Positions 26,332-35,607 of a DNA stretch of 50,112 nucleotides are shown here, one piece after another. Origin of the DNA: Alphaproteobacteria bacterium (GTDB taxonomy: Bacteria > Pseudomonadota > Alphaproteobacteria > WRAU01 > Hepatincolaceae); contig JAIRQL010000051.1 of the NCBI GenBank assembly GCA_031256515.1, positions 1 to 50,112 of the forward strand, in the 5' to 3' direction. Both the position numbers and the translations under genes were made by a program. Under the pieces are notes generated by a model. That model saw only the letters and a list, made by a program, of their open reading frames with translations, was not told the DNA's origin and made no database searches. The first letter of the stretch is position 1, and every line of letters begins with the position of its first letter.

Positions 26332-26796
26332 TTATTTTAATATATTATTCTTTACGGCAAAAGAAACAATTTCTTGATACACGGACTTTTTAAATTCGGT
26401 AATTCTCTCTAAGAGAGCTTCTTTTTTTACCCATTCCCATTTGGCAAATTCGGGGTGGCTATCGGCAGTTAAATTAATATCGCTGTCTTTTCCTAAAAAT
26501 TTTAAAAAGAACCATACTTGTTCTTGCCCAATATACCTACCACCCCAAAAGTTTTTTTGTAAATTTTCTGGTAATTCGTATCTAAGCCAATCAGTTTTAT
26601 TTATAATCTTAAAGTTATCTGTGCCGATTTCTTCTTTTAGTTCACGATGTATGGCAAGATCTAAATCTTCGCCTTCTTCAATTCCACCCTGAGGCATTTG
26701 CCACTGTCCCCGTACATCTAGCCTTTCTGCCATGAAAATTTCATTATTGTTATTAAGAATAACTGCTCCAACACCCTTTCTGTATAGTTTTTCCAT
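26332..26796 (-). CDS. rppH: RNA pyrophosphohydrolase
   Basis: 154 residues with the Nudix box: GGIEEGEDLDLAIHRELKEEIG (starts about 37), preceded by ERLDVRGQWQMPQ, which is the RppH/ApaH-type pattern. It removes pyrophosphate from the 5' end of mRNA to trigger decay. The gene is 3 bases after ctpA in the same orientation, the conserved ctpA-rppH order. Length standard. Confidence 0.92.
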   Translation of the reverse strand: MEKLYRKGVGAVILNNNNEIFMAERLDVRGQWQMPQGGIEEGEDLDLAIHRELKEEIGTDNFKIINKTDWLRYELPENLQKNFWGGRYIGQEQVWFFLKFLGKDSDINLTADSHPEFAKWEWVKKEALLERITEFKKSVYQEIVSFAVKNNILK

Positions 26797-26799
26797 AAT

Positions 26800-28032
26800 T
26801 TAGTCCTTTTTTGTAAGTTCAATTTGTAAGATTTCTAAAGCCTTATTTAGCTGATAATCTTGATAATCGGTATTTTCTAAAATAAAGATATTTTCTTGTT
26901 CTTTCATGTTTTGTAATTGCTCTTCGCTACACTTAGTACAAGTATCGCCATTTTTATAGATAATAATATCTGGCATAATTCCTATGTTATCTACCTGCTT
27001 ATTAGAAGGTAATACATATTGCGAGGTAGTTAGCTTAATATAGTCGCCATTGCCAAGGCTTAATATATCTTGTACCACACCTTTCCCAAAACTTTTTGTA
27101 CCAACAACTATAGCTCTACGATTTTCTTGCAGTGAGCCAGCTAAAATTTCAGAAGAAGAGGCAGTGGCATCATCTATTAAAACAACTATAGGTTTAGTGT
27201 TTAAAATGTCTCCTGCATTAGCCATAAAAACTTCTTGATTAGCATTATTAGTGTTTTCTAGCTTGGCAATCATTTTATTATCTAAAAATAAATCAGCGGT
27301 TTCTATGGCTTGATTAAACAAACCACCACCATTATTTCTTAAATCTAAAATAAGGGCATTCATATTTTTATTTTTGTTAATATTTTGTTGTAAATCGGTA
27401 GCGGTATTTTTATTAAAGGTAGGGATTTTAATGTATAAAATATCATCGTATTTTTTTGTAGAAATATCATCTATTTTGATTTTTTCTTTATTTAAAGTAG
27501 TATGATATAGGTGATTATTTCTATGTGCCAACTCTAGCTTAATATTAGTATCTTTTTCTTGTAATATGTGAGATACTTCCACAACTCCTAAATAGCTAAC
27601 AGGTTTATTATTAATAGATAACAGTATATCACCAGAGAGTATGCCAACCTTTTTAGCAGGAGAGTTATCTATCACATGGAGGATTTCTATCATATTATTT
27701 TTATTTTTAAAATACTGAATTCCTAAGCCGTAAAGTTCACCATTGGTGTAGCTATTTAAACTCTCAAAATCTTCAGCTTTAAGATAGCTACTATAAGGAT
27801 CTAGTTTTTCTAGCATGCCCTCAATAGCATAGTTAATTAAAGTGGTAAAAGAAATATCCTTATAATAAGATTGCTTCACCTCATATAAAATATTTGTAAA
27901 AAGATTGATAGATTCGTAAATATCTTCTTCTGGCTTTACAACTTTAGGGTTGTTTTTTTGAGTAATAGAGCTAATAGTTATTACAATAAAAGTAAACAAC
28001 ACCACGATGATTAAAAGTTTTTTTATATTCAT
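26800..28032 (-). CDS. ctpA: Carboxyl-terminal processing protease (S41 family, CtpA)
   Basis: 410 residues. A signal/anchor (LLIIVVLFTFIVITISS) is followed by the CtpA N-terminal region, a PDZ domain (LYGLGIQY.. to about 180) and the S41 catalytic core. DDATASSSEILAGSLQ holds the nucleophilic Ser and GTKSFGKGVVQ the Lys. CtpA trims periplasmic proteins, including peptidoglycan hydrolases, consistent with envC next door. Three bases separate it from both neighbours. Confidence 0.93.
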   Translation of the reverse strand: MNIKKLLIIVVLFTFIVITISSITQKNNPKVVKPEEDIYESINLFTNILYEVKQSYYKDISFTTLINYAIEGMLEKLDPYSSYLKAEDFESLNSYTNGELYGLGIQYFKNKNNMIEILHVIDNSPAKKVGILSGDILLSINNKPVSYLGVVEVSHILQEKDTNIKLELAHRNNHLYHTTLNKEKIKIDDISTKKYDDILYIKIPTFNKNTATDLQQNINKNKNMNALILDLRNNGGGLFNQAIETADLFLDNKMIAKLENTNNANQEVFMANAGDILNTKPIVVLIDDATASSSEILAGSLQENRRAIVVGTKSFGKGVVQDILSLGNGDYIKLTTSQYVLPSNKQVDNIGIMPDIIIYKNGDTCTKCSEEQLQNMKEQENIFILENTDYQDYQLNKALEILQIELTKKD

Positions 28033-28035
28033 TAA

Positions 28036-29079
28036 TTAATTTTCTCTTTTTTGTAGCCATTTAAGAGGATCAACTGATTCAGAATCATGCTTTATTTCAA
28101 AATACAAAGGTGATATTTTTTGTGGCGATAAAGCAATTGGCTCATGTTTTTTTACTAACTGTAGTTGTTTTATAATTGGGGTAAATTCTCCTGAGATAAC
28201 CGAATAAATACTAGCAGAATGTTTAATTATAATTACTTTGTTAAATTTATCAAAGTTATCAACAAATAAAATTTCACCATCAAAAGGTGAGACAATTTGC
28301 GAATTAGCCAAAGTTAAAATGATTATGCCATTTTTATAAAGAGGGTTAGGGCTTTTTTTAAAGGAACTTTCTAAAAAGCCAACATTAATCCAGACAAAAT
28401 TTCCTTTATTGGCTAAAACTTTATTATCAGTTTCAATCTCGCTTTTAAGATAATGTTTTTTATTAAGATTGCTAATAAGGTTAGCAAGATCTGAAGATTC
28501 CTTAATTAAATTAGTATTAGAATCCTTAAGTTTTTGTATCTCAGCAGGGGTATAGTTATTATGTTTTAAGTAAGATTTTAACAGGTCAGTATTTTTTTTA
28601 ATTTCTTGATTGGCAAGAAGAATTCTTTTTTCAATTTTTTGAGTATCTTTATTATTTTCTTGAATTAAAGCAATATATTCTCTGGCTTTAGTGATTTCTT
28701 CTTTTATAAAATTTGTATAATAGGTTAATAAAGAATAAGAAATTAGGGCATCTTTTTTTGATTGTTCGCTATAAAATAGCAAATTTGCCGAAGAGATGCT
28801 TAGTTTATATAAGGATACAATATTGCTGCTAATAGTTTTTTTATAAATTGCTAATTGAGTTTCTCTTTGTTCTTTTTGAGCTGATAAAAGATTACGATAA
28901 ATTTCTAAATTTCTTAGCTCTAATTCGTTAAGACGAAGCCTTTCGGAAATCTGAATAATATCATTTTGCGACAAAACATTATTGGTCTTAGCTCCAGCAA
29001 GACTAAGACCAATAACAATAAAAATAAATAGTTTAAAAACTTTTAGCACATTATTACTTTTTAAGAAGTGATTTACCAT
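28036..29079 (-). CDS. EnvC-like murein hydrolase activator
   Basis: 347 residues. Signal-like hydrophobic N-terminus (about 12-30), long helical stretches to about 210 as in EnvC coiled coils, then a LytM-like domain: SPFDGEILFVDNFDKFNKVIIIKHS and LYFEIKHDSESVDPLKWL at the end. Zn ligands in the first part of the M23 site appear absent (no HxxxD), which matches EnvC-type activators that act through amidases. It overlaps the end of gpmI by 26 bases. Confidence 0.82.
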   Translation of the reverse strand: MVNHFLKSNNVLKVFKLFIFIVIGLSLAGAKTNNVLSQNDIIQISERLRLNELELRNLEIYRNLLSAQKEQRETQLAIYKKTISSNIVSLYKLSISSANLLFYSEQSKKDALISYSLLTYYTNFIKEEITKAREYIALIQENNKDTQKIEKRILLANQEIKKNTDLLKSYLKHNNYTPAEIQKLKDSNTNLIKESSDLANLISNLNKKHYLKSEIETDNKVLANKGNFVWINVGFLESSFKKSPNPLYKNGIIILTLANSQIVSPFDGEILFVDNFDKFNKVIIIKHSASIYSVISGEFTPIIKQLQLVKKHEPIALSPQKISPLYFEIKHDSESVDPLKWLQKREN

Positions 29080-30595
29080 CCATTTCAGCTGGTAGTTCTA
29101 CCTTCATTAAGTTTAACACAGTAGGAGCAACATCTGCCAATTTACCATCTGCTAATGTAAAGTTAGTTCCATGTTGATTACATAAAACAATTTTTACTAA
29201 ATTAGTGGTATGTTGAGTATGTGGCACATTATTGGTGAAATCCCACATGGTTTCGCAATTACCATGATCGGCAATAATTATCCAAATATAATCATTTTCA
29301 ATCACTGCTTTTTCTAAGTCGGCTAAACATTTGTCTACAGTTTCGGCAGCCTTTGTTGCAGCTGCCATTACTCCAGTATGCCCCACCATATCACCATTAG
29401 CATAATTTACTACGATAAAATCAGGAGATTTTTCTTTCATACATTTTGTTAATTGTTCGGTAATACCATAAGCCGACATTTCTGGCTGTAAATCGTAAGT
29501 TGCCACTTTTGGAGAAGGCACAAGAATTCTGTCTTCGCCTTCATACGGATTTTCTCTACCACCACTAAAAAAGAAAGTTACATGTGGATATTTTTCAGTT
29601 TCAGCAACTCTTAGTTGAGTTAATTTTTGTTTAGCAAGCCATTCGCCAAGAGAATTATTAAGATTTTCAGCTTCAAACACAGTGTTTAGTTTTTCTTTAA
29701 GAGTATCAGAATAAGATACCATTCCTAAGGAATAGCCAAATTTAATAACTTTTTTACGGTTAAAACCGTTAAAATCTGCAATAAATAGGGAGTCAAGAAT
29801 TTGTCTTGCTCTATCAGTACGGAAATTAATCATAAAAACAATATCATTGTCTTTCATGGGTTCATAGCCTTTAATAACTGCTGGTTTAACAAATTCATCG
29901 TTAATAGAATTAGCATAAGAATCCTCTAAAACTTCCATAAAAGTATTAAAAGTTTTTTCAGCAGTTCCTAATACCATAGCATTATAAGCTAACTCAATTC
30001 TTTCCCATCTTTTGTCTCTATCCATAGCATAATAACGACCGCTTACAGTGCCTACTTTAATATTAGGATATTTGCTAAGCAAATCGTTTAATTGCTGATT
30101 ATAAGTTATAGCACTTTGCGGAGGAGTATCACGACCATCGGTAAATAAATGTAATACTACTTCAACTCCTGATTTTGCAAAAACTTCGCTACTATGAATA
30201 AGATGATTAAGGTGCGAATGTACTCCACCACTTGAATAAAGTCCCATAATATGAACTTTTGCTTTGGTTGCTTTTGCCTCAGCAATGGCTTTTTGAATTT
30301 TTGGATTATTATCAAATTCGCCATCTTTAATAGCTTTATTGATTCTTGGAAGTTCTTGGTAAACAACTCTTCCTGCTCCGATATTAGTATGTCCTACTTC
30401 AGAATTTCCCATCTGACCCTCAGGAAGACCTACATCTTCACCGAAAGTAATAAGATTAGCACTAGGATTACTGGTTAATAATTTGTGCCAATTAGGAGTT
30501 TTACCAGCTTCAATAGCATTAAATTCTGGATGTTCTTGAGTATAGCCCCAACCATCTAATATGGTGAGAATTAGTTTTTGAGTGCTTTTTGTCAT
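29054..30595 (-). CDS. gpmI: 2,3-bisphosphoglycerate-independent phosphoglycerate mutase
   Basis: 513 residues, full length. ILDGWGYT at the start, QMGNSEVGHTNIGAGRVVYQ near 62-81 with the catalytic Ser, and HLFTDGRDTPP, then IIADHGNCETM and HTTNLV at the end, are the Mn-binding motifs. GpmI interconverts 3- and 2-phosphoglycerate in glycolysis. With pgk, dhaKLM and prs, it indicates an active lower glycolysis. Confidence 0.96.
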   Translation of the reverse strand: MTKSTQKLILTILDGWGYTQEHPEFNAIEAGKTPNWHKLLTSNPSANLITFGEDVGLPEGQMGNSEVGHTNIGAGRVVYQELPRINKAIKDGEFDNNPKIQKAIAEAKATKAKVHIMGLYSSGGVHSHLNHLIHSSEVFAKSGVEVVLHLFTDGRDTPPQSAITYNQQLNDLLSKYPNIKVGTVSGRYYAMDRDKRWERIELAYNAMVLGTAEKTFNTFMEVLEDSYANSINDEFVKPAVIKGYEPMKDNDIVFMINFRTDRARQILDSLFIADFNGFNRKKVIKFGYSLGMVSYSDTLKEKLNTVFEAENLNNSLGEWLAKQKLTQLRVAETEKYPHVTFFFSGGRENPYEGEDRILVPSPKVATYDLQPEMSAYGITEQLTKCMKEKSPDFIVVNYANGDMVGHTGVMAAATKAAETVDKCLADLEKAVIENDYIWIIIADHGNCETMWDFTNNVPHTQHTTNLVKIVLCNQHGTNFTLADGKLADVAPTVLNLMKVELPAEMDGKSLLKK

Positions 30596-30674
30596 TTTTT
30601 TTATAACCTATTTTAAATTTTTTAATTCATATTATTATAACATTTTTATCACAAAAGTTTAAGCATTTAAGAAA

Positions 30675-31055
30675 TTATTTTTTTGCTGGAGTTTTTGTAG
30701 GCTCAAGGCAATCTAAATTATCTAACAAAGAAAATGTAAAGCCGAAAGGGAAGAGTAAATCTAGGGTTTTATTATTTTCTGTAGTATCTATTTGCAGTTT
30801 AAAGCCGAATTTTTGTGGCGATAAATAAACATTATCTTTTTTTGTAAAAATCATATGGTGGTAGTAGCTCTTAGAGTTTATAGAAAAATACATTTTAGCA
30901 TCTAAATGATTATTATTTCTGGTTAATACTAGGCTACTAGCTTTTAAATTTAGTGGTAATTTACAGGTATACTCAATATTTTCTTTAAAATCTTCTGATA
31001 ATAGTGGATAGCTAAATAAAGCCAAAAATAAAATTAAAAATAATCTTTTAAGCAT
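30675..31055 (-). CDS. Small exported protein of unknown function
   Basis: 126 residues. A signal peptide (LKRLFLILFLALFSYPLLSED) precedes about 105 residues, with one Cys pair (C31 and C117 area) that may form a disulfide. No family recognised. It lies six bases after rlmH, so it may be expressed with it, and 79 bases before gpmI. Confidence 0.6.
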   Translation of the reverse strand: MLKRLFLILFLALFSYPLLSEDFKENIEYTCKLPLNLKASSLVLTRNNNHLDAKMYFSINSKSYYHHMIFTKKDNVYLSPQKFGFKLQIDTTENNKTLDLLFPFGFTFSLLDNLDCLEPTKTPAKK

Positions 31056-31061
31056 AATATC

Positions 31062-31499
31062 TTACTCTCTATGATAAGGATGATTATTAAGTAAAGATTG
31101 AACCCTATAGATTTGTTCAACTAAAAGTAGTCTGGCTATTTGGTGGGGGAAAGTTAAGCAACTTAAAGACAGCATAAAATCGGCTTGTTTTTTATATTCT
31201 TCTAAAAAGCCATCGCTACCAGCAATTAAAAAGGCAATAGGTTTTTGTTGAGTAGTTGTAAATTCTTTAAGCTGTAAAGTAGAAAAATTTTTGCCTTTTT
31301 CATCTAAAAGAATCTTATAAGAGTTAGGTTTAATTAGTGAAAAAATTTTCTCGTTAATTTTTGCAGTACTAAGATTTTTTTCATCAAAATCAACTATATT
31401 TAACTTAATAGTTGTTAATCTTTTTTCGTATTCGGCGATAAGTTTTGCCGTTGGGGAATCTTTTTTAATTTTAGAGGCTGCAATAATTGAGATCTGCAC
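31062..31499 (-). CDS. rlmH: 23S rRNA pseudouridine-1915 N3-methyltransferase RlmH
   Basis: 145 residues of a SPOUT methyltransferase. LDEKGKNFSTLQL near 64 and FLIAGSDGFLEEYKKQADFMLSLS are the SAM-binding knot motifs, and the C-terminus LLLVEQIYRVQSLLNNHPYH is diagnostic. One base separates it from rsfS, the usual order. Confidence 0.95.
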   Translation of the reverse strand: MQISIIAASKIKKDSPTAKLIAEYEKRLTTIKLNIVDFDEKNLSTAKINEKIFSLIKPNSYKILLDEKGKNFSTLQLKEFTTTQQKPIAFLIAGSDGFLEEYKKQADFMLSLSCLTFPHQIARLLLVEQIYRVQSLLNNHPYHRE

Positions 31500-31500
31500 T

Positions 31501-31824
31501 TTATTCCCAAATTTCTTCTATTTTATAGTACTCTCTTACTTCTTCCCTAAAAAGATGGATGATAATATCCTCTAAATCTAGAACTATCCAGTCGCCTGTA
31601 GTTTCGCCGTCTATACCTAAGATTTTTGCCTTTTCAGTTTTAGCAGTTCTGTAAATTTTTTCACTTAAGGTTAGCAAGTGTCTGCTTGAATTTCCAGTGG
31701 CGATTATAATAAAATCAGCAATATCGCTTTTTTCACCAAGAGTAAAGGTTATAATATTTCTAGCCTTTTGATCTTCTAAAGTAGCGATGATATTATCTTT
31801 TAGTGCTGTACTGTTTTTATTCAT
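31501..31824 (-). CDS. rsfS: Ribosome silencing factor RsfS
   Basis: 107 residues with the family motif FIIATGNSSRHLLTLSE (about 38-54) and GETTGDWIVLDLEDIIIHLFREEVREYY. RsfS binds uL14 on the large subunit and stops subunit joining in starvation. The ATG lies inside the nadD tail (8-base overlap), the common nadD-rsfS arrangement. Confidence 0.95.
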   Translation of the reverse strand: MNKNSTALKDNIIATLEDQKARNIITFTLGEKSDIADFIIIATGNSSRHLLTLSEKIYRTAKTEKAKILGIDGETTGDWIVLDLEDIIIHLFREEVREYYKIEEIWE

Positions 31825-32473
31825 AAATATTATTTTCCTTAAATTTTTTTTCTTCTCTAATTTTTGTAGAAGACAACGGATTTTTTGGGATAAGATGTAC
31901 CGTAATTTTTTTATCTTTATTTAAAATCGCATATTTTTTAAAAAAAGTTTTATATGTTTTAGGATTTCTCGCAAAAACATGGCAATCATAGTTTGTAATT
32001 ATTTCTTGCCAATTTTTAAATTTATGGATGTTTTCTAAATTATCCTCTCCCATTAACCAAAATAATTTATTACTTTTCGTGGTTAAAGTGCTTGTTTTTC
32101 GTAAGATAAGGTAAGAGTAGTGCAAATTAAAAGAATCTTCAATAGAAATAATTTTTATAAAGTTATAAGTTTTAGTAAGTTCTTTAGCTAGTTTTATGCG
32201 GTTATTTAAAGTAACAAAATCTTTTTGTTTAGATTTTAAAGGATTTAATGGAGTTATTAACCATACTACTATATCAAGATTAAGTTTTTGTTTCGCTTGC
32301 TTAGCAAGATAGATATGTCCTAAGTGAGGCGGGTTAAAAGAGCCTCCAAATAAGCCAATTCTTAGGTTTTTTGCTATTCTAAAAAAGCTAGAATCACCAA
32401 AATAATTATTGTTTAATATTAAGTAATTCATTTTCGCTGTATTTTTAATAAAAATTATGCTACCATTCCGCAT
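31817..32473 (-). CDS. nadD: Nicotinate-nucleotide adenylyltransferase
   Basis: 218 residues. LRIGLFGGSFNPPHLGHIYLA (about 37-57) is the nucleotidyltransferase HxGH motif, and NPLSSTKIREEK at the end is the ISSTxIR motif. NadD makes deamido-NAD. The first 36 residues exceed the family's usual start, so a later ATG such as 32431 (residue 15) is possible. Prs supplies PRPP for this pathway. Divergent from the SR-like gene, 35 bases away. Confidence 0.9.
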   Translation of the reverse strand: MRNGSIIFIKNTAKMNYLILNNNYFGDSSFFRIAKNLRIGLFGGSFNPPHLGHIYLAKQAKQKLNLDIVVWLITPLNPLKSKQKDFVTLNNRIKLAKELTKTYNFIKIISIEDSFNLHYSYLILRKTSTLTTKSNKLFWLMGEDNLENIHKFKNWQEIITNYDCHVFARNPKTYKTFFKKYAILNKDKKITVHLIPKNPLSSTKIREEKKFKENNIYE

Positions 32474-32508
32474 TATAGCATAGGTATGTATTTAAGGTAA
32501 AAGAAATA

Positions 32509-33690
32509 ATGAACTTTAATAATCGTAATAACAACATGAATTCATTTAATCATCCAAGTTTTGGAGGTTCTCAAAACAGTTTTGGTAGTAAAAATATGAG
32601 TTTTGGTGGAGGAATGCAAAAAAATAATTTTGGTTCGCAATTTGGTGGTGGTATGTCAAAACCGAACACAAACTTTAATTCTAACCAACAATTTGGTAAT
32701 ATGAGTGGTGGTATGTCAAAACCAAACACAAACTTTAATTCTAACCAACAATTTGGTAATATGAGTGGTGGTATGTCAAGACCAAACACAAACTTTAATT
32801 CTAATCAGCAATTTGGAAGTATGGGTGGTAGTAATATGGCAAGGTCAAATTCTACTCAATCATTTGGAAGTGCAACAAGACCTACTTCTTCAGCGGGTAG
32901 TAGACCAGATAGATTTGCTAGTTCTACTAATTCTGGCAGAGGTGGAGCTGTTAGTAAAGAAGGTGATAGAAAAACAAATGATAGAAGTTTATCAAGCAAA
33001 GCAAGTGATACAAGAAAAAAAACTAGTAGTTCTTCTTTAGATAGAGGAAATAGCCGTAGTTCACAAGGTAGAAGTCCTGTAAGAAGTTCAGTTGGTAGAT
33101 CTTCTTCAAGTAGAGAAACCTTAGTAAAATCTTCTACAGATGATATTGAAGTAGATTTAACTAGTGAAAAAGAAGTATCTTCATCATCGTCTTCTTCTTC
33201 AAGAAAAGATAGTGGTAGCAGAGCAAGTTCAAGATCATCTCTTGATAGCAGAAGATCAAGAAGTGGTAGTAGAAGTAATTCTGTAGTAGCTGATATATTA
33301 TCGGAAGATGAAGGAAAAAAAGAAAAAGGTTCTAAATCTAAAGATTCATACGGTGATGTATTTAAAGATTTAGAAAAAACAGTAAGTACTAATAAAAGTG
33401 CAGCTTCAGCTAGAATTAGGGAAAATATTCGTTCTGCCAATACTAGTAGTAGATATAATTCTTATAAGGCGGCATCGGGATCAGCAAAAACAAACAGATC
33501 ATCAAGTCAACCAGAAGAAGATTACGATAAATATAGAACTGTTTCTAAAAGATTAATGAAAGAAGAGTTTGATAGAGCTAATCAAAAAGCTGTACAAGCT
33601 GATAAAGAAGAAAAAGAAAATTATCTCAATGTGCAAAAAAGAAATTCTGAGAAAAAAGGTCTTTTAGGTAAAGTTTTTTCTAAAAAATAA
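32509..33690 (+). CDS. Low-complexity protein with tandem repeats and a Ser/Arg-rich region
   Basis: 393 residues, almost all disordered by composition. Residues 1-110 are Asn, Gly, Ser and Phe-rich, with three copies of a 20-residue unit starting near 46 (GGMSKPNTNFNSNQQFGNMS). Residues 110-265 are rich in Ser and Arg dipeptides (SSSSSS at several places, RSSSSRE, RASSRSS, SRRSRSGSRSNS). The last 120 residues are charged and more helical (EEDYDKYRTVSKRLMKEEFDR). No signal peptide or membrane segment is evident. It resembles SR proteins only in composition. Function unknown; candidate secreted effector or condensate-forming protein. Confidence 0.7.
   Translation: MNFNNRNNNMNSFNHPSFGGSQNSFGSKNMSFGGGMQKNNFGSQFGGGMSKPNTNFNSNQQFGNMSGGMSKPNTNFNSNQQFGNMSGGMSRPNTNFNSNQQFGSMGGSNMARSNSTQSFGSATRPTSSAGSRPDRFASSTNSGRGGAVSKEGDRKTNDRSLSSKASDTRKKTSSSSLDRGNSRSSQGRSPVRSSVGRSSSSRETLVKSSTDDIEVDLTSEKEVSSSSSSSSRKDSGSRASSRSSLDSRRSRSGSRSNSVVADILSEDEGKKEKGSKSKDSYGDVFKDLEKTVSTNKSAASARIRENIRSANTSSRYNSYKAASGSAKTNRSSSQPEEDYDKYRTVSKRLMKEEFDRANQKAVQADKEEKENYLNVQKRNSEKKGLLGKVFSKK
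32646..32825 (+). repeat. 60-bp in-frame tandem repeat, three copies
   Basis: Three 60-bp units beginning near 32646, 32706 and 32766 encode the 20-residue unit. The first two differ at very few bases (for example CCGAAC against CCAAAC), and the third has a few more. The near-identity points to recent expansion by slippage or unequal exchange. Confidence 0.85.
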
Positions 33691-33718
33691 TAGCTTGTTA
33701 ATTGGATATAAAAAGATA

Positions 33719-33752
33719 AGATTAGTTCCTTAGGAGCTGATTTTATTTTTTT
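33719..33752 (+). terminator. Terminator after the SR-like gene
   Basis: AGATTAGTTCC (33719-33729) pairs with GGAGCTGATTT (33733-33743) if G-U pairs are allowed, with a three-base loop, then a T-rich run to 33752. Confidence 0.55.
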
Positions 33753-33869
33753 AAATCCTAAAATCTCCATTGAAAAATTATAATAAGTTTGATATTACAT
33801 TTAAATATAGAATATTATTTTGGATAAAATAATACAAGATTTATTTATTTTATAATAAGCCATATAATT

Positions 33870-34274
33870 CTAAGAATTTTTAGATAATCTATAACACATA
33901 AAGTAAACAATTACTTTTAGAAGAATAATTAAAGCGAAAGAGATAAAACCTGCAATATCTTGAATGCTTATAAGATACAAGCTCAAAACATAGCTTAAAG
34001 ATATAATAAAAACATAAAATCCAAGAATACTTTTTCTATTCTGCATATTTTTTAAAACTTTTAATATTCCATTATAAACATGAAAAGAAATTTTATCTTT
34101 AGTGCTTGTAATTATGATTTTATCAAGAAATAAATATAATATTAAACCAAAAATTAAAGCTAATCTCATATTTTTATAAGCAAGAAAAAAGAGCAAAAAA
34201 TCCCAAAAAATTATAAGAAAAGCTCCACCAAAGCCTCTTAAGTTAGAGGTTCTCTTCTGTATTAGGTTGTTCAT
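33870..34274 (-). CDS. Small membrane protein of unknown function
   Basis: 134 residues with about four hydrophobic stretches (about 19-34, 39-53, 83-103, 107-126). No conserved motif. Its start overlaps the end of dsbB by 32 bases, so it is probably translated with it. Ends TAG. Function unknown. Confidence 0.6.
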   Translation of the reverse strand: MNNLIQKRTSNLRGFGGAFLIIFWDFLLFFLAYKNMRLALIFGLILYLFLDKIIITSTKDKISFHVYNGILKVLKNMQNRKSILGFYVFIISLSYVLSLYLISIQDIAGFISFALIILLKVIVYFMCYRLSKNS

Positions 34275-34695
34275 TTTTATTTTCCTTGCGAGTATTCATT
34301 TTTTTAACAACAAAAATGAATAAGAGTATATTAATTATAAAATTATAAGCAGGTAATGGTAGATAGAAAATTTCAAAATCTCTAATATTACAAGGAATAG
34401 CCTCATTACTAATGTCTAAGCTAATGGCACAAACTTGCGATTCTGAAATTATATTATATTGCAATAAAACATGATAGGCTGAAACTAATATTGCAACTAA
34501 AAGTATTAGAAGAATTACTCCCTTATTTTTTAAGAAAGTAGTAATAATAATTAATAATACCCATAAAGATCTTTGCAGAATGCATAAATTACATACGGAT
34601 ACATGAAAGAGAAATTCAACTGCAAATGCTGATAATAACATACTGCCAGCAATAAATTGTAATAAACTTACAAAACCATTTTTACTTAGATTCAT
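34243..34695 (-). CDS. dsbB: DsbB-family disulfide oxidoreductase
   Basis: 150 residues with four membrane helices. CNLCILQRSLW at about 35-45 holds the CxxC pair in the first periplasmic loop, and QVCAISLDI..IPCNI in the second loop has the other Cys pair. DsbB reoxidises DsbA with quinone. The exported proteins with Cys pairs nearby fit this. The gene starts inside the gene upstream (34682) by 14 bases. Confidence 0.85.
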   Translation of the reverse strand: MNLSKNGFVSLLQFIAGSMLLSAFAVEFLFHVSVCNLCILQRSLWVLLIIITTFLKNKGVILLILLVAILVSAYHVLLQYNIISESQVCAISLDISNEAIPCNIRDFEIFYLPLPAYNFIINILLFIFVVKKMNTRKENKNEQPNTEENL

Positions 34696-34939
34696 TATTT
34701 AACCTAGCTATTCTTATTAAAATTCTACATAAAAACACAGCAACAACTACAAACAAGGTAAATATTAAGGAATAAAAAGTTAAAATTATCATCCTTAAAG
34801 TTTCTTTAGAGTTATTAAAGATTCCTGCTTTTATTAAATATTGTAAAATTTCAGGATTTGAAATGATTTGATAAACCGTAAATAAACATAAACCAATAAT
34901 CATGGCAATTAAAATAAAAAGATAGTCTAGCTTTTTCAT
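34682..34939 (-). CDS. Small two-helix membrane protein of unknown function
   Basis: 85 residues with two hydrophobic helices at about 7-28 and 50-74. No motif recognised. It overlaps dsbB and lies nine bases from the DedA-type gene, so all are in one transcription unit. Confidence 0.6.
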   Translation of the reverse strand: MKKLDYLFILIAMIIGLCLFTVYQIISNPEILQYLIKAGIFNNSKETLRMIILTFYSLIFTLFVVVAVFLCRILIRIARLNNESK

Positions 34940-34948
34940 GAAAAATCC

Positions 34949-35566
34949 TTAAATATAATTCAAAGTATATAAGATATATAAAACAATTGCAAAAATCAAA
35001 ATTAATGAAAGTATTATAATAATTTTTTTGAAATGCTTTAAAATAATATCTTTACCAGATTTATGAAAGGTTTTAATTAAAAAAGCCCAAATAAAAAATC
35101 TTAAACCACGAGCAACAATAGAAGCTAGAACAAAAGAAAAAATATTTGCCTGTAAAGCTCCACTGGTAATTGTAGCTATTTTATAGGGTATAGGAGTAAA
35201 GCCACCAGCCACAAAGGTTGCCAAAGCTGCATAGTTATCGTAATATGATTTAAATTTATTGAAAGTTTCTAAATAACCATGATGCACAATAAAATCGTAA
35301 ATAAAAACATCAAAAAATAAATAACCTAATAAATAGCCAAACAATCCTCCTAATACAGAGGCAACGGTCGCTACAAAAGCATAAAAAAAGGCTTTTTTTG
35401 GATGAGCCATTGCCATTGTAACTAAAAATATATCTGGTGGTATGAAAAAAAAGGAACTTTCGGTAAAGGCTACTACTATTAAAACATACAAAGCATATTT
35501 AGATTGCGAATACTCAACAACTTTACTTTGCAAGTTTTTTGTAAAATTCTTTAAAGACAGTAGCAT
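34949..35566 (-). CDS. DedA/YqaA-family (VTT domain) membrane protein
   Basis: 205 residues. The motif FVAGGFTPIPYKIATITSGA at about 119-138 and the first part TESSFFFIPPDIFLVTMAMA resemble the VTT/SNARE-associated domain of YqaA/DedA proteins, which are implicated in undecaprenyl or phospholipid translocation. Amphipathic and multiple-pass. Function in this organism inferred from family only. Confidence 0.78.
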   Translation of the reverse strand: MLLSLKNFTKNLQSKVVEYSQSKYALYVLIVVAFTESSFFFIPPDIFLVTMAMAHPKKAFFYAFVATVASVLGGLFGYLLGYLFFDVFIYDFIVHHGYLETFNKFKSYYDNYAALATFVAGGFTPIPYKIATITSGALQANIFSFVLASIVARGLRFFIWAFLIKTFHKSGKDIILKHFKKIIIILSLILIFAIVLYILYTLNYI

Positions 35567-35607
35567 TATTATTCCGAAAATATTTTTATTATTATTATAT
35601 TAATAAG

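Noticed and set aside
32856..33440. A 194-codon minus-strand ORF opposite the SR-like gene
   Set aside because: It is the mirror of Ser/Arg codon repeats, with Leu/Ser-rich composition and no RBS; a shadow frame.
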